Origin: Eutrophocola sp964490145
Lineage (GTDB): Bacteria > Pseudomonadota > Gammaproteobacteria > Pseudomonadales > Pseudohongiellaceae
Assembly: GCA_964490145.1 (NCBI GenBank)
Contig: CAZBBS010000085.1
Coordinates: 1-11,378, forward strand
Direction of reading: 5' to 3'
Length of the DNA: 11,378 nt
The notes under the pieces are model-generated. The model had not been told where the DNA came from. It saw nothing but the letters and a program-made list of their open reading frames with translations, and did no database searches. Both the position numbers and the translations under genes were made by a program. This document shows, in pieces, positions 7,333 through 11,378 of this stretch; within the stretch, counting starts at the first letter, position 1, and every line of letters begins with the position of its first letter.

Positions 7333-7361
7333 TCTAGACAACGGAATTTTTTGAAAATTCC
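7333..7361 (-). promoter_or_regulatory. Sigma-E-like promoter upstream of rseA
   Basis: On the minus strand GGAATTT (7361-7355) matches the sigma-E -35 consensus GGAACTT at 6 of 7 positions. After exactly 16 bases comes TCTAG (7338-7334), 4 of 5 to the -10 consensus TCTAA. Transcription would start near 7328, leaving a leader of about 140 bases before the rseA ATG. The -35 element lies within a perfect inverted repeat, GGAATTTT-CAA-AAAATTCC (7361-7343), which could be a coincidence of AT-rich sequence or a binding site. The promoter would serve rseA, rseC and mucD separately from rpoE. Confidence 0.6.
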
Positions 7362-7420
7362 CGGAAAATGCCTGTTTTTTCAATTTTTTTCCTGATTTCG
7401 GAAAATTTACCCTGATCAGA

Positions 7421-8011
7421 CTAGCTACCGTCGAGCAAAGGCCTGATTTTCTTGTCCAGGGCTTCACGGGCCCGAAAAATGCGTGATCTCACCGTGCCGA
7501 CCGGACACCCCATGATGTCTGTAATTTCCTCATAACTCAGCCCACTGAATTCCCGCAGGGTAAAGGCTGTTCGCAGGTCCTCGGGCAACTCATCAATGGC
7601 TTCATTAATGACTCTCTGCAAGTCCTCTTTTTCCTGCGCTGCTTCAGGGGTTTCAATATCAGTCAGCGCCGCATTGCCCTCCATGAATTCGGCATCTTCT
7701 ACATCCACATCAGTGGAGGGAGGTCGACGGCCTCGAGCAACCATGTAATTTTTGGCGGTATTGATGGCTATCCGGTAAAGCCAGGTATAGAAGGCACTGT
7801 CACCACGAAACTTGGGTAAGGCCCTGTAAGCCTTGATAAAAGCTTCCTGGGTAACATCCTCAACCTCCACTGGGTCGCGTATAAAGCGCCCGATAAGGCC
7901 AAGTATGCGATGCTGGTAACGCAATACAAGGAGGTCAAAGGCATGCTTGTCCCCCTTGAATACCCTGTCTACCAGTTGCTGATCTGTATCTTTTACTTCT
8001 TCTGAGGACAA
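7421..8011 (-). CDS. rpoE: RNA polymerase sigma-E factor (RpoE/AlgU)
   Basis: This ECF sigma factor directs RNA polymerase to envelope-stress promoters and is held by RseA. Region 2 is clear (FDLLVLRYQHRILGL, then VEDVTQEAFIKAYRALPKF and TWLYRIAINTAKNYM), as is the region 4 helix-turn-helix (LPEDLRTAFTLREFSGLSYEE to GTVRSRIFRAREAL). The sequence is closest to the AlgU/RpoE type. I start it at TTG 8009-8011 because GGAG (8020-8023) lies 8 bases upstream and the 196-residue product fits the family (E. coli 191, AlgU 193). An in-frame GTG at 8027-8029 gives 202 residues but lacks a ribosome site. It is divergent from nadB, as in E. coli and Pseudomonas. A sigma-E-like promoter about 60 bases upstream suggests autoregulation. 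Confidence 0.96.
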   Translation of the reverse strand: MSSEEVKDTDQQLVDRVFKGDKHAFDLLVLRYQHRILGLIGRFIRDPVEVEDVTQEAFIKAYRALPKFRGDSAFYTWLYRIAINTAKNYMVARGRRPPSTDVDVEDAEFMEGNAALTDIETPEAAQEKEDLQRVINEAIDELPEDLRTAFTLREFSGLSYEEITDIMGCPVGTVRSRIFRAREALDKKIRPLLDGS

Positions 8012-8070
8012 AAGCCTGGCTCCAACCACTCGTTAACCAAACACCAAGCCTGGACTGAACTGCTCTCCAG

Positions 8071-8098
8071 ATAGACAGGCGGTTTGCTGAAAAGTTCG
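8071..8098 (-). promoter_or_regulatory. Sigma-E-like promoter of rpoE
   Basis: On the minus strand CGAACTT (8098-8092) contains the full GAACTT core of the sigma-E/AlgU -35 element. After exactly 16 bases TCTAT (8075-8071) resembles the -10 element TCTAA/TCTGA. The predicted start near 8064 leaves a leader of roughly 35-50 bases to either candidate rpoE start. Autoregulated promoters of this form are standard for rpoE and algU. Confidence 0.75.
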
Positions 8099-8142
8099 AT
8101 TTACCTGAGGGGAAATCAACCTGTCAGCTTTCATTTCTTTTT

Positions 8143-8172
8143 ATTGTATCTCACAAGGTAGAATAGCGTCAG
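8143..8172 (-). promoter_or_regulatory. Possible housekeeping (sigma-70) promoter of rpoE
   Basis: On the minus strand CTGACG (8172-8167, 4 of 6 to TTGACA) is followed after 18 bases by TACAAT (8148-8143, 5 of 6 to TATAAT). It would start about 70 bases upstream of the sigma-E-like promoter and could give basal rpoE expression. It overlaps the region that must also drive nadB in the other direction. The match is moderate and this kind of motif occurs by chance. Confidence 0.35.
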
Positions 8173-8194
8173 GAGTAGTCAACCTTTCATTACT

Positions 8195-9829
8195 ATGTCA
8201 GAACGCCCCCACCCCTCAACGACCCAGGAAACCGACGTCCTTATTATAGGCGGCGGTGCTGCCGGCTTGAGTCTAGCCCTGAAAGTGGCAGATCAGGCCC
8301 GCGTGACCATTCTGTCAAAAAGCTCCCTGGATCAGGGATCAACGTATTATGCCCAGGGGGGGATAGCCGCGGTTCTGGATGAACACGACAGCCTTCAATC
8401 CCATATAGACGACACGCTTGTCGCAGGGGATGGCCTGTGTGACAGGGAGGCCGTGGAATACACCGTTTCAAGGGGACGGGAATGCATCGACTGGCTGGTA
8501 CAGCAAGGCGTCAGGTTTACCCGGGAGCAATTATCGTCTGACAGCCCGGACATCCTGCATCTCACCAAAGAGGGAGGTCACAGCCATCGCCGGGTGGTGC
8601 ATGCCGCTGATGCTACCGGCCGGGCGGTGTTTGAAAGTCTGGCCGCGCAGGTCATGAGTCACCCCAACATCACCTTCAAGATCAATACCGTTGCCATTGA
8701 TCTGATCACCACCCTTAAACTCGGGCTGTCTGATAATCGTTGCATCGGCGCCTATGTCCTGAATGAAATCAGCGGGGAAATCACCGCTTACCGGGCAAGG
8801 TTCGTGGTCCTGGCCACGGGCGGTGCAAGCAAGACCTATCTGTATACCTCCAACCCTGATGGTGCCAGTGGCGACGGTATTGCCATGGCCTGGCGCGCCG
8901 GTTGTCGTGTTGCCAATATGGAGTTCAACCAGTTTCATCCCACCTGCCTGTACCACCCCCAGGCCAAGTCGTTCCTCATCACCGAGGCATTACGTGGAGA
9001 AGGCGGCCTGCTGAAACTGCCTGACGGTTCACGCTTCATGCCTGATTATGACAGCCGGGCAGAACTGGCGCCCAGGGATATCGTCGCCAGGGCCATCGAC
9101 TCGGAAATGAAACGTCTGGGCTGCAGTTATGTATACCTGGATATCAGCCACAAACCGGATGAGTTCATACTCTCCCATTTCCCCATGATCCATGAGCGCT
9201 GCCTGGAATTCGGTATTGATATTACCCGGGAAAAAATTCCCGTTGTGCCTGCCGCCCACTACAGCTGCGGTGGTGTCATGGTCGACCTGCACGGCCGCAC
9301 GGATGTCGGCAATCTCTATGCCATTGGTGAAACCAGCTGCACAGGACTGCATGGTGCCAACCGCATGGCCAGCAATTCCCTGCTGGAATGTTTTGTGTTT
9401 GCTTTCGCCGCTGCAGAAGACATCCTTGCCGAGCTCGGCAATACTTCCCTGCAGGAAAATATCCCCCCCTGGGATGAAAGCCAGGTCACCGATTCTGATG
9501 AAGATGTCGTGATCTCCCACAACTGGGATGAAATCAGGCGTTTCATGTGGGATTACGTGGGTATCGTGAGAACCAACAAGCGCTTGCAAAGAGCGCAGAG
9601 CCGCATTGATTTGCTCCAGCAGGAAATTCGCTGGTATTACAGTAAATACCGGGTGAGTCGAAATCTGCTGGAATTACGCAACCTGGCCCTGGTTGCTGAA
9701 TTGATTATCCGCTCAGCCCTGGGAAGAAAAGAAAGCCGTGGGCTGCATTTCACCCTGGACTACCCTGAAAAACTGCCGGAAGCTGTCAACACAGTGTTGG
9801 TCCCTGAACATTACCAGCCAAGAGTTTAA
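8195..9829 (+). CDS. nadB: L-aspartate oxidase (quinolinate synthesis)
   Basis: NadB is a cytoplasmic FAD enzyme that oxidises L-aspartate to iminoaspartate, which NadA condenses into quinolinate for NAD synthesis. The 544 residues match the family (E. coli 540). The FAD-binding GGGAAG lies at 19-24 in VLIIGGGAAGLSLAL, followed by STYYAQGGIAAV. Substrate-site motifs are present: LTKEGGHSHRR (E126), EFNQFHPT, ELAPRDIVARA, PAAHYSCGGV and GLHGANRMASNSLLE. The EGGHS motif and the lack of an SdhA-type covalent-flavin histidine context separate it from succinate dehydrogenase. The ATG has no close ribosome site; an AGGAG at 8171-8175 is 19 bases away. It diverges from rpoE, and its stop codon overlaps that of sdhE. 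Confidence 0.97.
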   Translation: MSERPHPSTTQETDVLIIGGGAAGLSLALKVADQARVTILSKSSLDQGSTYYAQGGIAAVLDEHDSLQSHIDDTLVAGDGLCDREAVEYTVSRGRECIDWLVQQGVRFTREQLSSDSPDILHLTKEGGHSHRRVVHAADATGRAVFESLAAQVMSHPNITFKINTVAIDLITTLKLGLSDNRCIGAYVLNEISGEITAYRARFVVLATGGASKTYLYTSNPDGASGDGIAMAWRAGCRVANMEFNQFHPTCLYHPQAKSFLITEALRGEGGLLKLPDGSRFMPDYDSRAELAPRDIVARAIDSEMKRLGCSYVYLDISHKPDEFILSHFPMIHERCLEFGIDITREKIPVVPAAHYSCGGVMVDLHGRTDVGNLYAIGETSCTGLHGANRMASNSLLECFVFAFAAAEDILAELGNTSLQENIPPWDESQVTDSDEDVVISHNWDEIRRFMWDYVGIVRTNKRLQRAQSRIDLLQQEIRWYYSKYRVSRNLLELRNLALVAELIIRSALGRKESRGLHFTLDYPEKLPEAVNTVLVPEHYQPRV

Positions 9830-10083
9830 GCGCTGCCTGATTGCCTGATGATATCTATGATCGGTTGCAGCGCCGGCTCGGCAGACGCCACCCCTTTTAC
9901 CAGCCACTGATATAAATCCTGGTCCTCCTCCTGCAGCAAGCGAGCGTACTCTTTTTGCTGACCCTCAGCCAGAGCAGGCAACTTTTTCTCGGCAAAAGGC
10001 ACCAGGATAAGATCCAGCTCCAGCATGCCGCGCCGGCTGTGCCAGTACATTTTTTTCAATTCCAGTTCATTCTGCTCATTCAT
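9826..10083 (-). CDS. sdhE: SdhE (YgfY/CptB) flavinylation factor
   Basis: SdhE promotes covalent attachment of FAD to succinate dehydrogenase subunit A and fumarate reductase in the cytoplasm. The 85-residue product has the family's small all-helical size. It contains the defining RGMLELD motif at residues 18-24, preceded by WHSRR, with a later acidic stretch LLQEEDQDLYQWL. The ATG at 10081-10083 is preceded by a weak AGGG about 13 bases away; an internal ATG at residue 12 would still keep the motif. It converges on nadB: both TAA stops lie in the shared TTAA at 9826-9829. It diverges from ygfZ, a pairing also found in E. coli. Confidence 0.94.
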   Translation of the reverse strand: MNEQNELELKKMYWHSRRGMLELDLILVPFAEKKLPALAEGQQKEYARLLQEEDQDLYQWLVKGVASAEPALQPIIDIIRQSGSA

Positions 10084-10117
10084 GAAAATATAGTTGCCCT
10101 GAAGTTAACTGCATTCA

Positions 10118-10146
10118 TTTATTCCTCTTGGTCCAGCCTTTATACT
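10118..10146 (+). promoter_or_regulatory. Possible promoter of ygfZ
   Basis: TTTATT (10118-10123) and TATACT (10141-10146, 5 of 6 to TATAAT) are separated by 17 bases. Transcription would start near 10153, about 23 bases before the ygfZ ATG. The -35 match is weak (3 of 6). This position also argues for the ATG at 10176 over an upstream TTG at 10128. Confidence 0.35.
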
Positions 10147-10175
10147 GTGCCTTTCCCTGTCAAACATCACCGCAC

Positions 10176-11078
10176 ATGCACGATTTCTATACCAACCTCA
10201 ATACGCTGGAGCTCCTGGAGATCAGTGGAGAGGATAGCGAAAAATTCCTTCAGGGTCAGCTGACCTGTGACCTCCAGCCCCTGGAAGAAGACTGCTGGCT
10301 ATTTGGCGCCGCATGCAACAACAAGGGAAGGGCCTATACCAGCTTTCGACTCCTTAAGAACAAAGGGCGTTTCATCATGTTGCTGCAGCCGGGCATGACC
10401 GGCATCACAGAGAATACCCTGCGCAAATACATCCCGTTCTACAAGGCCGGCATGGCCAGTATCAGCAGCCAGTACCAGCGTACCGGATATGTCGGAAAAA
10501 ATAGTGAGATGTTTCTGGCAGAGCAGCTTGGTACCCTGCCCGTCCCTGGCAGAGCAAGCCCTATCAACAATGGCCTTGTCCTAAACCTGTCGCAGTCCAT
10601 CCCCAGGTTTGAAGTATGGCTGGCTTCCGGTAGCAAATTACCCATTCCACCTCCCGAGCACATACCGTATGCCGCCGTTGAATTCTGGCAACAATCTGAA
10701 CTTCAGGACGGTTTTTGTCTGATCAGGCCAGAATTTGTCGAGTCCTATACTCCCGAGGAGTTGAACATGGACCTGGCGGGGTTCATCAGTTTCAACAAGG
10801 GCTGTTACACAGGCCAGGAGATAGTCGCTCGCATGCATTTCAGGGGTAAAGCCAAAAAACGCATGTATTTGGCTACTATATCGGGAAATTTTGCCAGCAC
10901 AATTACTGACGAAGCCAGTGACCCCACTTTGGAAAAATCATTTAACCAACTGATTTTAAATGACTATTTCTTTTTCAATATTGTACTTCCCAGCGATTAT
11001 GATACCTCTCAAAACCTGGATATCCTGACACCTGACGGCACGGTGAGCGCCACAGTCAGCGCCTATGTCTATTCCTGA
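10176..11078 (+). CDS. ygfZ: YgfZ/GcvT-like folate-binding protein
   Basis: YgfZ is a tetrahydrofolate-dependent protein related to aminomethyltransferase GcvT that supports the assembly or repair of certain Fe-S enzymes. The product has 300 residues with the ATG at 10176. The diagnostic motif KGCYTGQEIVARMHFRGKAKKR follows LAGFISFN, with the essential cysteine at residue 210 (C228 in E. coli). The N-terminal half has the family's GEDSEKFLQGQLTCDL and NNKGRAYTSFRL segments. An in-frame TTG at 10128 would add 16 residues but lies before the likely promoter. The last 70 or so residues, after the cysteine motif, are unusually divergent and encoded by AT-richer DNA than the rest of the gene. Its neighbour sdhE also serves cofactor-bearing respiratory enzymes. 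Confidence 0.93.
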   Translation: MHDFYTNLNTLELLEISGEDSEKFLQGQLTCDLQPLEEDCWLFGAACNNKGRAYTSFRLLKNKGRFIMLLQPGMTGITENTLRKYIPFYKAGMASISSQYQRTGYVGKNSEMFLAEQLGTLPVPGRASPINNGLVLNLSQSIPRFEVWLASGSKLPIPPPEHIPYAAVEFWQQSELQDGFCLIRPEFVESYTPEELNMDLAGFISFNKGCYTGQEIVARMHFRGKAKKRMYLATISGNFASTITDEASDPTLEKSFNQLILNDYFFFNIVLPSDYDTSQNLDILTPDGTVSATVSAYVYS

Positions 11079-11237
11079 CCTGCCTCCCGGTTTCCCGGCG
11101 AAAATGCCAGTGCCAGAATCAGCGGTCCCCGGTTCGATGATATTGATCAATTTGTTAACACATATCACAAAATTTATTCCAAAACTTGTTAGAATTTCAC
11201 ATGGAAACCATTGAATTTACGGGACCTGGTTATTTGC

Positions 11238-11378
11238 ATGAAGCAGTTACAGCAAGCCGCAGGACATAGCTTTCCAACCAAGAAATCCGTGCTCCGGATA
11301 ATCACGCCGGCCCTGTGTGCCACCCTGATTTCCATGCCTACCCTGGCACAGAGCGACGCCATCGGCCGCATCATTCAG
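11238..11378 (+). CDS. Exported protein, N-terminal part only (function unknown)
   Basis: Only the first 47 codons are visible, open to the right edge. They encode a Sec-type signal peptide: a basic region with KK and R at residues 15-20, a hydrophobic core (IITPALCATLISM), and a probable cleavage at TLA-Q near residue 37. The visible mature part begins QSDAIGRIIQ. The n-region is long for the ATG at 11238; a GTG at 11289 would give a shorter, more typical signal peptide, but neither start has a good ribosome site. A 159-base gap, AT-rich in its second half, separates it from ygfZ and probably holds its promoter. I do not recognise the family from this fragment. Confidence 0.65.
   Translation, partial: MKQLQQAAGHSFPTKKSVLRIITPALCATLISMPTLAQSDAIGRIIQ

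Noticed and set aside
8159..8164. TAGAAT as the nadB -10 element
   Set aside because: No acceptable -35 hexamer is found at 16-19 bases upstream, so I did not list a nadB promoter.
9029..9589. 186-codon minus-strand open frame
   Set aside because: It is antisense to nadB motifs and is a codon-bias shadow.
11142..11172. FNR- or CRP-like operator before the last gene
   Set aside because: TTGATCAA lacks the 4-base FNR spacer, and the TGTTA/TCACA pair has a 7-base spacer instead of 6.

Overview
This window looks like a chromosomal segment of a non-enteric gammaproteobacterium. Base composition is moderate, and the gene order matches the Pseudomonas-type algU-mucA-mucC-mucD-lepA-lepB-DUF4845-rnc-era block with nadB, sdhE and ygfZ on the other side. 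The RseA homologue resembles MucA more than enteric RseA. I cannot place the genus.

Minus strand, read from about 8030 down to 1: rpoE/algU (envelope-stress sigma factor), rseA/mucA (membrane anti-sigma factor), rseC/mucC, mucD (two-PDZ periplasmic serine protease), lepA (EF4 GTPase), lepB (signal peptidase I), a small DUF4845 membrane protein, rnc (RNase III) and era (5' part only, cut by the window edge). The first four handle envelope stress. The rest join protein export, translation and RNA/ribosome maturation, as is usual next to this locus.

From 8195 rightwards: nadB (+, L-aspartate oxidase) diverges from rpoE. sdhE (-) meets nadB tail to tail with a 4-bp overlap. ygfZ (+) diverges from sdhE. 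The first 47 codons of an exported protein (+) run off the right edge.

The stress-response part departs from the textbook layout in three ways. First, rseB/mucB is missing: rseA is followed directly by rseC. Second, a perfect 10-bp tandem repeat (5.6 copies) fills the start of that junction and supplies the rseA stop codon. Third, rpoE and rseA are separated by a long AT-rich gap, 235 bp to the preferred rseA start. The gap carries a sigma-E-like promoter (GGAATTT-N16-TCTAG) and several inverted repeats. A matching sigma-E-like promoter (GAACTT-N16-TCTAT) precedes rpoE. The inference is that sigma-E may drive its own gene and, separately, its anti-sigma gene. No RNA gene, insertion sequence, CRISPR array or prophage remnant was seen, and no gene-free stretch exceeds 300 bases.
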